Below are positions 20,047 to 30,317 of a stretch of DNA of 64,000 bases, in pieces. A program made the position numbers and the translations under genes. The notes beneath the pieces were generated by a model. That model was not told the origin of the DNA. It ran no database searches and was given only the letters and a program-made list of their open reading frames with translations. How positions within the stretch are numbered: the stretch's first letter is position 1; each line of letters opens with the position of its first letter. Source of the stretch: Nanobdellota archaeon (GTDB lineage Archaea; Nanobdellota; Nanobdellia; Pacearchaeales; GW2011-AR1). The stretch spans positions 243,607 through 307,606 of the forward strand of contig JAUSIK010000016.1 in NCBI GenBank assembly GCA_030648155.1. The letters run 5' to 3'.

Positions 20047-20607
20047 TTAGAATTCGCGTAAAACCTCATTTATTTCAGAAACTCCATCTTCTTGAGTAAA
20101 GTGTCCTTTATCTTTTAAAATTATCACTTTTGCCCCCAGTTTATTTCTAAATAATGTTTCGTTTTCTTTTAAATAATTGTAAGGTTCATTACTTGATAAA
20201 AAGACAACTAATTTGTCTATCTTTTGTTTAATTATATTCAAATCAATAGAAGTTTCTGTCCAAGGTTTTGCAATCTCCTCAACTTCTGTATCTTCTAAGT
20301 TCCCTAACTTAAACCATCCTGCTACAAAAACAACTTTAGGTATTTTTATATTGGATTTTTCTTTTTCTAAAAATCGCATTATAGTTTGACAACCAATACT
20401 GTGTCCAACAAAATAAGTTTTTTCATCCAATTTACCGACTACCTGACTTAAATGTGAAACCCAGTTTTTAATATCTGGTTCTGAAGTGTTAGGCATCTCA
20501 GGAACTATTACTTTGTATTTTTTGTTTTCTAATTCCTTTTTCAGCCAAGGATACCAGTTTATTTTAGGATTATAATCCCAACCATGGATTATAAAGACTC
20601 TTTTCAT
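20047..20607 (-). CDS. RBBP9/YdeN-like alpha/beta serine hydrolase
   Basis: VFIIHGWDYNP, YFVGHSIGCQTIMRFL, DKGHFTQEDG. Confidence 0.85.
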   Translation of the reverse strand: MKRVFIIHGWDYNPKINWYPWLKKELENKKYKVIVPEMPNTSEPDIKNWVSHLSQVVGKLDEKTYFVGHSIGCQTIMRFLEKEKSNIKIPKVVFVAGWFKLGNLEDTEVEEIAKPWTETSIDLNIIKQKIDKLVVFLSSNEPYNYLKENETLFRNKLGAKVIILKDKGHFTQEDGVSEINEVLREF

Positions 20608-20702
20608 AAATTATTATATTTACGCTTTTTTATTAATCTATCTAACTATATTATGAGACACTTTAGTCGCCCAATTTACAAATATTATCTTTTTCCGCCT
20701 TA

Positions 20703-21203
20703 TTAAGTCGAGGAAGGAGAAGGAGAAACTGAAGGGGATGTACTGGCAGTTTGTGCTGGACTTGCTGTTGGCTTAGGTGTTTGTGACAGAGTTGGCTGTT
20801 GTGCTGGACTTTGTGTTAAAGTTGGCCCTGTACTTGATGTTGGCGATGGTGATGATGTTCTTGTTGCAGTTGGAGTTGGAGTTGAACCGCAAAATTCTTT
20901 TAATACTCCACCATTATCCCCCATTGTATCCATTAAATTATCAATATCTGCTTGAGTATATACATTTCCTTGAACGTCTTTAAACTGGCCTTTGCATATT
21001 TCTTTTCCTATAGATTGATAAACCGAAAGTATATTATTTTTTCCTATCCCTTGATCTAAAGGGCTTAAACCAATATCTTTTTGCGAGAAGATTAGATAAA
21101 CAGCAATTAAAGCCACAACAATAACGACGGCAATTAATATCCATTTAAGGTTTGATTTAGAATTGTAATTCCTTGAAGAAACTTTCATCGCTCTCTTTTT
21201 CAT
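20703..21203 (-). CDS. TM-anchored protein with Pro/Ser/Thr-rich tail
   Basis: One N-terminal TM and TPTPTATRTSSPSPTSSTGPTLTQSPAQQPTLSQTPKPTASPAQTASTSPSVSPSPSST. Confidence 0.6.
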   Translation of the reverse strand: MKKRAMKVSSRNYNSKSNLKWILIAVVIVVALIAVYLIFSQKDIGLSPLDQGIGKNNILSVYQSIGKEICKGQFKDVQGNVYTQADIDNLMDTMGDNGGVLKEFCGSTPTPTATRTSSPSPTSSTGPTLTQSPAQQPTLSQTPKPTASPAQTASTSPSVSPSPSST

Positions 21204-21307
21204 TGAAATGGTAATTTAATTTTATTTATATAGTTTTGCTTTTGTTTTTTTATATCTAGAAGAAAGATATAAATACCAATAGTTGCTATTTCATTTGAGT
21301 TTGAAAA

Positions 21308-23518
21308 ATGGGTGATAAAAAAATATTTGTTTTTTTAGGATTGGTATTAATTGGAATTTTTTTGATTAATGGTGTTCTGGCACAGGCAGATATCTGTACT
21401 GAAGAGAGCGCGCCATTATTTACATCAAGCCAAAAAATATATTTGAATGAACCTTTAAATATTGCTAAAACTCTTTTAGGCGAAGCGGATTTACCTAAAT
21501 TACTTAAGAGAGGCAAATTTTCTGGCAATGTTGAAGCTGAATATTCACACATAATAGAAATAGGTTCGAATCCAAAGGTAGTTTATGCAAAGCAACCTAC
21601 TAGTTCTGATGATCCCTCATTTGGACTAAAACTAAGCACAAGCAGGGGAAGCAATTTCTATAATGCCACTATAGTATTTAACAAAGCTGTTGACTTTACA
21701 AGTTCTGATTCTATTGGAGAAAAAATTAATTTATTTGGCAAAAATTTCGTTGTTTCATCAGAAACAAATTCAGATCGATTGGTTTTATATAGAGACGGTT
21801 TATTTATTGCCCTTACTAATACTGAACCAGTTAAAAATGTAGAAATTGAAGGAAAAGAGTTTAGTATTGAATTGGTATCTGCAACCGCCTCTTCTGCAAC
21901 AATCAAAGTAACAAGAGAAGGTGCATCAGATACAAAAGAAGTCAGTGAAGATAGCTCAAAAATAATTCATGGTTTAATCGTGAATGTTAAAAGTGCTGAT
22001 GAAAATAATTTGGCAATAAGTGCTAATGTGATAGTTGGAACGGAGAAGATAACTTTGCCAACTTTCTCTGGAAATTCTGTTACAAAAGGCAATGATGAGA
22101 TTTTACTGGAGGGGACAAGTGTTAACATGGATGGAGGGAGTACTGCAAATACAAGAATTAATATTGGAATATATGCACCAAATTCAGATAATGACGCCCT
22201 TACGTTAATAGGCAAATCTCCAGGTGAAAATATATTTTTTGATCCAATATTCGGAACTTTCAAAGTTGATTTTGCTAACTTTAATATTTGGGTGGGAAGT
22301 GAAGAGAGAGAAAATATCATTGTAGCAAACAAAGATGATGATAAAATGTCAGTCACTTTTACAGAACACAGAGGAAATGAAAAAAACTTTCAATGGGCGG
22401 GAAGTACAACTGGAAATATTATTGAATTAGTGGCTGATATAGATGGAAGAAGAATCCATGTTGTGGAAGGAGAAAAAATATTAAGAAATGAACTAGCCGT
22501 TATTGGCAACGAAGACGAAAGTTATCTTATAAAGGTTTCAACAGTTGTAAACCAAACAGGTACGGCTGATGATAGAGTAGAGTTTACAGATGTCTTTTCA
22601 GGAGATGTTTACCGGTCTTCAGGAGTTTCAACTGATGGAATTGCTTCTGTAGTTGTCGGAGGTAAATCTTACACTGTTCATTATGCTGGAACTTCATCAG
22701 ATGATTTTAACAGCGTAATAATTGATTTCCCTGATTCTCCACAAGCCGGCAGTTTTGCAATATACCCAACTATACAGACATCTAAAGGGGCTAAAGTTGC
22801 ATTATATGCAAATAGGACTCTAGATGTCAGAATTACTAAGGAATTGAAGTTCCCTAATGGAAACGGTTATACTGATGTTAAATTCACTAGTAAAGGAAAT
22901 GATGTTTGGAATATTGCTGGTGGGGGTATTAATGAGGACTTAAATATAAGGGATTATGATGATTTTGTTTCTATAAACGCGGGCGAATTAAAATATAGAA
23001 TAAAGCCAGGAGGCTATTTGAATGAAATTGCTGTATCTATTGAAAATCCTAAGAATGGAAATCCTATTAACTCCGCAGCATTAATTATCTTTGAAGAAAG
23101 AGACGATAAGGGAATTTATAATGGAATGGTAGTTACTTTAGAGCCTGGCGATACTGGTGATGACGGCATTGGTGTTGATCAAATTCTTAGAACATGGACA
23201 AAAGACGCTGAATGGGATGCTATTACGCTTGCAAGCGACAATACAAAAACAAATGAAGCAGATAGATGGGGTACGATAGGTTTAATAGATTCTACTGATG
23301 CAGATCAGAGGAAAGCTGTTATTAGTTATCCAGCCGAGCAAGTTTTTGCAAATATTTATTTGAATAGTGAGGTTTGTTCAGTAGTAGATGAAGAACCTGA
23401 AGAAAATCAATGTTTGAGGGGAGATGTAAATAACGATGGTGAAATAGATTTGAGTGATGTGATTTATCTTCTGATTTATTTATTTAAAGGTGGCCCTGCA
23501 CCTGTTGCCTGCCTTTAA
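21308..23518 (+). CDS. Large secreted (S-layer-like) protein with C-terminal dockerin/EF-hand module
   Basis: Signal peptide; C-terminus CLRGDVNNDGEIDLSDVIYLLIYLFKGGPAP. Confidence 0.75.
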   Translation: MGDKKIFVFLGLVLIGIFLINGVLAQADICTEESAPLFTSSQKIYLNEPLNIAKTLLGEADLPKLLKRGKFSGNVEAEYSHIIEIGSNPKVVYAKQPTSSDDPSFGLKLSTSRGSNFYNATIVFNKAVDFTSSDSIGEKINLFGKNFVVSSETNSDRLVLYRDGLFIALTNTEPVKNVEIEGKEFSIELVSATASSATIKVTREGASDTKEVSEDSSKIIHGLIVNVKSADENNLAISANVIVGTEKITLPTFSGNSVTKGNDEILLEGTSVNMDGGSTANTRINIGIYAPNSDNDALTLIGKSPGENIFFDPIFGTFKVDFANFNIWVGSEERENIIVANKDDDKMSVTFTEHRGNEKNFQWAGSTTGNIIELVADIDGRRIHVVEGEKILRNELAVIGNEDESYLIKVSTVVNQTGTADDRVEFTDVFSGDVYRSSGVSTDGIASVVVGGKSYTVHYAGTSSDDFNSVIIDFPDSPQAGSFAIYPTIQTSKGAKVALYANRTLDVRITKELKFPNGNGYTDVKFTSKGNDVWNIAGGGINEDLNIRDYDDFVSINAGELKYRIKPGGYLNEIAVSIENPKNGNPINSAALIIFEERDDKGIYNGMVVTLEPGDTGDDGIGVDQILRTWTKDAEWDAITLASDNTKTNEADRWGTIGLIDSTDADQRKAVISYPAEQVFANIYLNSEVCSVVDEEPEENQCLRGDVNNDGEIDLSDVIYLLIYLFKGGPAPVACL

Positions 23519-23880
23519 TTAGATTCATTAAAAACTTTGTTTTCAGCACCTTTCATTAAATTCCAATCTAATTTTATTAATTGCTGTACTGCTGGATTTT
23601 TTGTATTAAGTTTAAAAAGATCCGATTTTCCGACTCTTCGCGTTTTTATTACTATACTATTATTTACTAGTTTATCCCAAAAAATTTGCAATGTTGAATA
23701 GCTAACTCCTGAATTTTTTGCTATTTCTGTTAATGGGTAATCGAAATCTGCAAAAGTTATTAGAAAATCTAAGACTTTTATTATAGGATTGCTCCCAAAT
23801 ATTTCTACAAATAAACTATTGTTATCGAGACCGTTTTTGTGTGTCATGGTATTTTTGGTTCTCTTTTCTTGTTTTATCAA
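23515..23880 (-). CDS. Winged-helix DNA-binding protein
   Basis: DYPLTEIAKNSGVSYSTLQIFWDKLVNNSIVIKTRRVGKSDLFKLN. Confidence 0.7.
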   Translation of the reverse strand: MIKQEKRTKNTMTHKNGLDNNSLFVEIFGSNPIIKVLDFLITFADFDYPLTEIAKNSGVSYSTLQIFWDKLVNNSIVIKTRRVGKSDLFKLNTKNPAVQQLIKLDWNLMKGAENKVFNESN

Positions 23881-23966
23881 TATAATGAAATTTATAAATG
23901 TTTCTCTTTATATTTTTATATTGCAAAATTAGAAATATTTAAATAAGGATTTGATTTAGAGAATTA

Positions 23967-24239
23967 ATGAAGCTTAATCCAGATATAATAAAAGGAAGAC
24001 TTCTTTATCATTTAAGAAGAAAGAGAGTTATAGGAGGGGTTTATACACATTTTGATACCTTAACTAAAGGATTCCCTTCTCACTTAGGAAAAGAAGTAAA
24101 AAGTATTGCAATGAACTTAATAAAAGAAGGTTTACTAATTTCTAAACCTACCTCGTATGGATTGCAAGTTTCGTTAAATAAAGAAAGAATTAGGGAGATT
24201 GAAGAATTTATTTTTAAAGTATTAGAATTCAAATTTTAA
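23967..24239 (+). CDS. Small HTH-like protein
   Basis: 90 aa; VKSIAMNLIKEGLLISKPTSYGLQVSLN. Confidence 0.5.
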   Translation: MKLNPDIIKGRLLYHLRRKRVIGGVYTHFDTLTKGFPSHLGKEVKSIAMNLIKEGLLISKPTSYGLQVSLNKERIREIEEFIFKVLEFKF

Positions 24240-24790
24240 TACTCAATACCTTTTCTAGCCATTATACCTGAATCATAGGGATGTTTGTGTTTTCTAACTT
24301 CTGTAACTAGGTCTGCTAACTCAAATATATTAGGAAAAGGAATGTGAGAGCCTGTTAATATTAGTTCTTTATTTTTTGGCTTTGATTTTATTAATTCTAT
24401 AACTTGATTTTCTTCTAATAGGCCTAATTGAACTGCATAAAGAATTTCATCGGCAATTATAATATCATAGTCTTGTAAAAGTGAGTGTATTAAATATGTG
24501 AATGCCTCATTTACTTTCTCTATGTGATGGGGTTTCGGCTTACCGATTACCCAAGACCCTGTTCCAAATCTTGTAAAGGAAAAGTTATTGAACTTTTCTA
24601 AGGCGCGAATTTCTCCTGGATAGTCTATTTCTGCGTCGCCAGTGCCATTTTTCATGAATTGGACTAGGTGAACTTTATATCCATTTCCACAGGCCCTTAG
24701 GGCTGTTCCAAGGGCTGACGTCGTTTTTCCTTTACCATTGCCCCAGAAAATTTGAACCTGGCCTAATTGCGACTTATCAAGCTGATGCAT
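24236..24790 (-). CDS. cobO: Cob(I)yrinic acid a,c-diamide adenosyltransferase (CobO/BtuR)
   Basis: FWGNGKGKTTSALGTALRACGNGYKVHLVQFMK; DYDIIIADEILYAVQLGL. Confidence 0.9.
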   Translation of the reverse strand: MHQLDKSQLGQVQIFWGNGKGKTTSALGTALRACGNGYKVHLVQFMKNGTGDAEIDYPGEIRALEKFNNFSFTRFGTGSWVIGKPKPHHIEKVNEAFTYLIHSLLQDYDIIIADEILYAVQLGLLEENQVIELIKSKPKNKELILTGSHIPFPNIFELADLVTEVRKHKHPYDSGIMARKGIEY

Positions 24791-25044
24791 TTTTCAGAAT
24801 CTCCTGATTTTTCACAATAACTTGGATTTTTGGTATAAATCGCCAGCTCTAAAAAGCACTGCTGTTGGTATTTTATTAAAGAAATTTTATTGCAAAAAGA
24901 TGAATCTTTTGAATCTATTGCATTTTTAATTAATTTTTTACTTTGAGAAACTTCTATTAGTTTTGGCACGAATATAATTATAGATAAAAGAAATAAAAAT
25001 AATATGAATACCATGATCAAATTAATAAGTTCTTTATTCATCAT
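24763..25044 (-). CDS. Small membrane protein, Cys-containing ectodomain
   Basis: N-terminal TM; CYS pattern FCNKIS/QQCFLE/YCEKSGDSEKC. Confidence 0.45.
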   Translation of the reverse strand: MMNKELINLIMVFILFLFLLSIIIFVPKLIEVSQSKKLIKNAIDSKDSSFCNKISLIKYQQQCFLELAIYTKNPSYCEKSGDSEKCISLISRN

Positions 25045-25148
25045 ATGGATATTCAGATTTGAATGTTTAAATTTGTTTCTAGGAAGTATTTAAATATTCA
25101 TATGTCTAATGATTTGATGAATAATCTTAATAATAAAAGGTGTAATGA

Positions 25149-25338
25149 TATGAATGTTCATAATGAGAAAATATTAGAATATATTAAGAAAAATAGGGTT
25201 GTAACAAGTTCTGAAATTGCAAAATTGCTTAAAATATCATGGAACACTGCGGACAGTTACCTTAAGGATTTGGTTATAGATGGAAAAATTGAAAGAATAA
25301 AAAAAGAAGGGGTGAATTTATGGATGAAAAAAGAATAG
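25149..25338 (+). CDS. Small HTH protein (ORF 25063..25338; exact start uncertain)
   Basis: ILEYIKKNRVVTSSEIAKLLKISWNTADSYLKDLVIDGKIERIKKEG. Confidence 0.6.
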
Positions 25339-26096
25339 AAAAAAAAGGGCAGGCTACAATATGGGTTATTGTTGCTATATCTTTAGTAGCCGTAATTATT
25401 TTATTATTTATTTTTAGAGGAAAAGTCGTCAAAACAGATTTAATTGATAGTGTAGAAGAGAATCCTGGCTCATTTATTGATAATTGCGCTCGAAATGCTG
25501 TAAACGAAGTTGTTGACATTATCCTTCCCAAAGGAGGTTTTGTCAATCCTTCACACACTAAAATGCATAAGGGAGAAAATATTAGCTATTTATGCTTTAA
25601 TGCTGGAAATTATAACCCCTGCATTAATGAGCATCCTCTTTATTTAACAGAAATAAAGAGAGAAGTAGAAACTTATATAACTCCAAAAATAGAAGAATGC
25701 TTTGAGACATATAAACTAGAAATGGAAAAGAGGGGTTCAATTGTTGAAATTGGAATTATGGATGTCGATGTAGAATTGGTTCCTGATAGGGTTTTTGTTT
25801 TGATTCAAAGAAAGGTTAATATTGAGTCTAGAGAACAAAGTTATTCTTACAATAATTTTGATGTGGAAATTATTAGTCCGCTATATAATTTAGGAAGAAT
25901 TGGTGCAGAAATTGCAAGCCAAGAGGCAGAATACTGCTACTTTGAGTATGTAGGGTATATGATATTATATCCTAAATTTAAAATTGGCAGGGATATAACT
26001 TCTGATTCCACAAAGATATATTCTATTAAAGACAAAAAGTCTGGCAAAGAACTAAAAATAGCTATAAGGAGTTGTGCGATACCGCCTGGATTTTAA
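25320..26096 (+). CDS. Secreted/pilin-like N-terminus protein, paralog of 30292..31125
   Basis: KKGQATIWVIVAISLVAVIILLFIF; shares architecture with KRGQMTIFIIVAIALVVIILLFF paralog. Confidence 0.65.
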   Translation: MDEKRIEKKGQATIWVIVAISLVAVIILLFIFRGKVVKTDLIDSVEENPGSFIDNCARNAVNEVVDIILPKGGFVNPSHTKMHKGENISYLCFNAGNYNPCINEHPLYLTEIKREVETYITPKIEECFETYKLEMEKRGSIVEIGIMDVDVELVPDRVFVLIQRKVNIESREQSYSYNNFDVEIISPLYNLGRIGAEIASQEAEYCYFEYVGYMILYPKFKIGRDITSDSTKIYSIKDKKSGKELKIAIRSCAIPPGF

Positions 26097-26097
26097 A

Positions 26098-26520
26098 ATG
26101 GACATAAAAATAAGGTTTGCTAAGAAAGATGATGCTCAAGGATTAGCAGAATTAGATAGAATAGCCCATAAAGAATTAGAAAATTGGGTGCCTAATAATA
26201 AAGCAGACTTTATGAAAATCATTAGAAAATTTAAAGATTCTCTTGTTGTAGCTAAAAAAGATAATAATATAATAGGTTATTTATCTTTACGCTTAGACAA
26301 AGACAGCGGATGGATATGGATAGAAAATATTTACATTATAAATAGTCTACGTAAAAAAGGGATTGCAAAAGATATGATAAAAAAAGCAACTCATTATTTG
26401 AGGAGGAAGCATTCAAGAAGAATAGTATTATTAACTCCAGATAGAAATTTAGCTATCTTTTCTAAACTAGGATTTAAGAAAACAATGAATTTTATGGAAT
26501 TTATAGGAGAGAGAAAATGA
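26098..26520 (+). CDS. GNAT N-acetyltransferase
   Basis: IRFAKKDDAQGLAELD, IWIENIYIINSLRKKGIAKDMIKKA. Confidence 0.85.
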   Translation: MDIKIRFAKKDDAQGLAELDRIAHKELENWVPNNKADFMKIIRKFKDSLVVAKKDNNIIGYLSLRLDKDSGWIWIENIYIINSLRKKGIAKDMIKKATHYLRRKHSRRIVLLTPDRNLAIFSKLGFKKTMNFMEFIGERK

Positions 26521-29500
26521 TAAAACACAAATTCAAATTATTTTTACAAATATTTCTATTGATAACCAGCATAATTGCATTTGCCGATATTATGAAAGAA
26601 GTACAGGCAGGGATGCCGTCGGCTAATATGCAGAATAAAAAAATAGGTTTAATGACTATATTATTTTTGGCATTAAAAATAATAACCGTAACTTTATTCA
26701 ATGAAAAAACATTAGTTTCTGCATTAAATTCTGATGATTTGCAAAAAGGAACTTATACTTGTATTAAAAGCAAAGATGGGAGTTTGTGCCAGGAATATCC
26801 TGCCAGTGAATGCAATTCGAAATGTGATGGTCAATGCCTTCCAACTGGAAGAGAAAATGTTCAATCATGCCAAGTAGGAACTTGCTTTGATCCTGATTCA
26901 GGAATATGCCAAGAAAGATCTACAAGGGAGTCATGTGAAGTTAATGGGGGGCAATGGTTTGACGATCCTGCTGGAAATGTTGCACAATGTCAGAAATCAT
27001 GCTGTGTTGTGGGTGATGAGACCGTACCTTTGGTAACACTACGAGAATGCCAAAAGATTGAAGAAACAACAGGAGTTACAACTACGTTTAGGACTGATGC
27101 CAAAAATGAAATAGTTTGCTGGGCTCTAGGAAAAACAAAAGTTGAGGGGGCATGTGTTTTCGAATCAGATAATAAATGTCGATTTTTAACAAAAGGAGAA
27201 TGCTACGGCAATGGTGGAGAATTTTTTGAAGGAATTTTATGCACTCATCCTGATTTTAACATGGGATATGAAAAACAGGCTACTGCAAAATGTGTTGAAG
27301 GGAAGGATGAATTATATTGGTTTGACAGTGAGGGAAACAGGGAGAATATTTATGATGGTAATAAAGTTAAAAGCTGGAATGATGGGAAAGTGTTGATAAA
27401 AGAAGAGTCTTGTGATATTTCCGAAGGAAATAATGCTCTCGGTAATCAGAAGACATGCGGAAATTGCAATTCTTTATTAGGGAGTGTTTGCGGACAAAAA
27501 ACTGAAAAGGAAAAACTATCTGCGAATGGAATAGATGAAGTTTGTAGAGACACAAGATGCACTGATTCTAGTGGTAATTTAAGAGAGAATGGAGAATCTT
27601 GGTGTGAATATCAAGGAGATATTGGAGAGGACAAAGGGGCAAAAGGATTTTCAAGATCTGCTGATACTCCTGGAAGCAGACATTTCCGAGCTAGTTGTAT
27701 CGATGGGGAGGTGCAAGTAAATGCATGCGCAGATTATAGAAATGAGGTTTGTATAGAATCCCAATTAGAGAGGGGAGATGGAGAAAAGATCTCAAATTCT
27801 GCATGTGTAACAAATTTATGGCAATTATGTATAAACTATAATAGTGAAGTTAAAGGAAAAGGGGCTGAAAGAAAAGCACAGCTTGAAACTAGAAATGATA
27901 AATGTATAAAAAATCCTCACTGCATGCTTAAACAAGTTGATGTTGCTGATAATTTTAAATTTGATTTATGTGTTCCTAGATATGCACCTGGATTTGATTT
28001 AAAGAAAAATGCCGAGGGTGGTGAATTAAGCTGTGCGTTTGCCAATCAGAAATGCACTGTCTTTTTTGTTAAAGAATTAAGTGGATGGGAAGTGAAAGCT
28101 AATGAGGGATGCTTAAAGAATGGATTTGCTGAACAAATGAATGATATGTGCATGAGTTTAGGAGATTGCGGGGCTAGTGTTAATTATATGGGGGATTTAA
28201 CTAAAAATTACAAAGTTAAGAATACTAAAAAATTAGATAAAGAATATTTGAACGATATTAGTCAATATTCTGATACTGTCGAAGGAAAATATGCTACTAT
28301 GAATGTTACTCAATATATTGATTCTGTAGGGGGACTGGAAAAGTCCGGTTTCAAAAAGAAAGATCCAAATTGTAATTTACCTGTAGGATGTGAGTTAGTT
28401 CCAGATACAGATGTTTTGCAAACTGCTGGAACGATTAGTGGGTTAGCGGGAAGTGCTTTACTATTATTAGCAGGAACTGATTTTGCAGCTGGATTTTTTG
28501 TTGCCATTCCAGGTTCTGGTGTGGCCTCTTTATCAGGAATTGCAGCACCTTTAGCAGGTGCAGCGATTGGATTTGCTGTTACTTCTCTTTTAATTCAACT
28601 TACAGGTATTGGGGGTGGATTAGATCCTGCAGTTACCTGGACATTAATTGCGGCTGGAACTGTTGGAGGAGCTATTATTGGGACTACTGTGATTGCGGCT
28701 GGAGGTTTAAAGGCGGCAGGAGCAACATGTGCGGCTGGAGGTGTCGGTTGTATTGTTGGGGTAGTTATCCTAATTGTAGTAGTCCTCATAATTGTTATAT
28801 TCAAAGCCCTGGGAATTGGAGATACAAAGAAAAAAGTAGTTAGGTTCCAATGCCAGCCATGGCAACCAATTCTTGGAGGGGCTAAATGCGGAGAGTGCGG
28901 CAAAGATGGATATGACTGCAGTAGATATTCGTGCCATTCTTTAGGACAGACCTGCGAATTAATAAATGAGGGGACGAGTGATGAGAAATGTATTGACTTA
29001 AGTCCTAATGACGTGAGTGCTCCTATTATCTCCCCTTGGAAAGAGGCATTAAACAGTGGATTCAAATATGAAGAAAATAATAATGGAATGAAAATAATAA
29101 GCAGTGAAGAAGACGGATGCATAAAATCATATGAGAATGTAATCTTTGGAATTAGTTTGAATGAGCCTGGATATTGCAAATATGATGTAAAAAATAATGT
29201 TGAGTTTGAAGAAATGGAATTTGATTTTGGAGATAGAAATTTATTCTTAACAAATCACAGCCAGTTATTTGCTGTCCCTGATTTGTCTAGTTTAGGACTG
29301 CCAGGCTATGATCCTAATAGAAGAAGTGATTTTAGCCTCTACACTAGATGCATTGATGGGAATGGGAATGGAAAAGATTCTGCGGAATACGCAATTAATT
29401 TCTGTATTAAGCCTGGAGTCGATAAAACTCCCCCTATAATTGCTGGAAGAGAACCTATACTGGAGAATGCTCCATTTAATGCAAGTAAAATTGATGCTAA

Positions 29501-30317
29501 AGTTTTCATAAATGAACCTGCTGAATGCAAATGGAGTTTAGACTCTAACAAAGATTATGAAAACATGGAAAATAGTATGGAATGCTTAAGCGATGTAGAG
29601 GATAGAGAATCTATATTTGGGTGGGAATGTTCGACAACTTTTGAAATAGATAAAAACGAAAATAGTTTCTTCATTAAATGCCTTGATCAGCCATGGAAAG
29701 AAGAAAATAACAGCGAAAGAAATGTTATGATTAATCCATACGAATATAAAATAATTAGAACTACAAATCCATTGATTATTAATTCTGTAAAACCAAACAA
29801 TGAAACTTTAATATTTGGAGTTGAACCTGCTAGTGTTACTTTGGAACTTACAACATCCGGAGGTGTAGATGGTAGAGCTACTTGCAAGCTGTTCGGAAAG
29901 GCAATGGGAGAAACATACAAAACGACTCATAAGCAAATATTTAACAAAATATTTTCTGGCAATTATGAATTTCCAATTGAATGTGAAGATACTGCTGGAA
30001 ATACAGCTTTGGCGACGTCTAAATTTGAAGTTAATTTGGATTCTAGCCCTCCTAGTGTTAGCAGAGTTTACAAACAAGGGGAAAGTTTAGTTATTGTAAC
30101 AAATGAGGACGCTGAATGTTCATATTTGAAATTTGGAAGAGAGGGAGAGGAATGCTTGTTTGACTTCAAAAATGGAACCATCATGTCTGGAAGGGAAAAA
30201 ATTCATTCAACTCCATTTGACAAAGGAAAGTTTTATGTTAAATGTAAAGATAAATGGGGATATGTACCTGGAACATGCAGTGTTGTAGTAAATGGAGGAG
30301 ATTATGAATTACAGTAA
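26517..30317 (+). CDS. 1266-aa Cys-rich secreted/surface protein with internal Gly/Ala hydrophobic block
   Basis: Dense ordered Cys motifs (CGNCNSLLGSVCG, NGESWCEYQ, CADYRNEVCIE) shared with 31122..32639. Confidence 0.7.
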   Translation: MIKHKFKLFLQIFLLITSIIAFADIMKEVQAGMPSANMQNKKIGLMTILFLALKIITVTLFNEKTLVSALNSDDLQKGTYTCIKSKDGSLCQEYPASECNSKCDGQCLPTGRENVQSCQVGTCFDPDSGICQERSTRESCEVNGGQWFDDPAGNVAQCQKSCCVVGDETVPLVTLRECQKIEETTGVTTTFRTDAKNEIVCWALGKTKVEGACVFESDNKCRFLTKGECYGNGGEFFEGILCTHPDFNMGYEKQATAKCVEGKDELYWFDSEGNRENIYDGNKVKSWNDGKVLIKEESCDISEGNNALGNQKTCGNCNSLLGSVCGQKTEKEKLSANGIDEVCRDTRCTDSSGNLRENGESWCEYQGDIGEDKGAKGFSRSADTPGSRHFRASCIDGEVQVNACADYRNEVCIESQLERGDGEKISNSACVTNLWQLCINYNSEVKGKGAERKAQLETRNDKCIKNPHCMLKQVDVADNFKFDLCVPRYAPGFDLKKNAEGGELSCAFANQKCTVFFVKELSGWEVKANEGCLKNGFAEQMNDMCMSLGDCGASVNYMGDLTKNYKVKNTKKLDKEYLNDISQYSDTVEGKYATMNVTQYIDSVGGLEKSGFKKKDPNCNLPVGCELVPDTDVLQTAGTISGLAGSALLLLAGTDFAAGFFVAIPGSGVASLSGIAAPLAGAAIGFAVTSLLIQLTGIGGGLDPAVTWTLIAAGTVGGAIIGTTVIAAGGLKAAGATCAAGGVGCIVGVVILIVVVLIIVIFKALGIGDTKKKVVRFQCQPWQPILGGAKCGECGKDGYDCSRYSCHSLGQTCELINEGTSDEKCIDLSPNDVSAPIISPWKEALNSGFKYEENNNGMKIISSEEDGCIKSYENVIFGISLNEPGYCKYDVKNNVEFEEMEFDFGDRNLFLTNHSQLFAVPDLSSLGLPGYDPNRRSDFSLYTRCIDGNGNGKDSAEYAINFCIKPGVDKTPPIIAGREPILENAPFNASKIDAKVFINEPAECKWSLDSNKDYENMENSMECLSDVEDRESIFGWECSTTFEIDKNENSFFIKCLDQPWKEENNSERNVMINPYEYKIIRTTNPLIINSVKPNNETLIFGVEPASVTLELTTSGGVDGRATCKLFGKAMGETYKTTHKQIFNKIFSGNYEFPIECEDTAGNTALATSKFEVNLDSSPPSVSRVYKQGESLVIVTNEDAECSYLKFGREGEECLFDFKNGTIMSGREKIHSTPFDKGKFYVKCKDKWGYVPGTCSVVVNGGDYELQ

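Noticed and set aside
20703-20910. Low-complexity GTTGGTGTTG-like tract as a possible repeat array
   Set aside because: Explained by codons of the Pro/Ser/Thr-rich tail of the minus-strand protein
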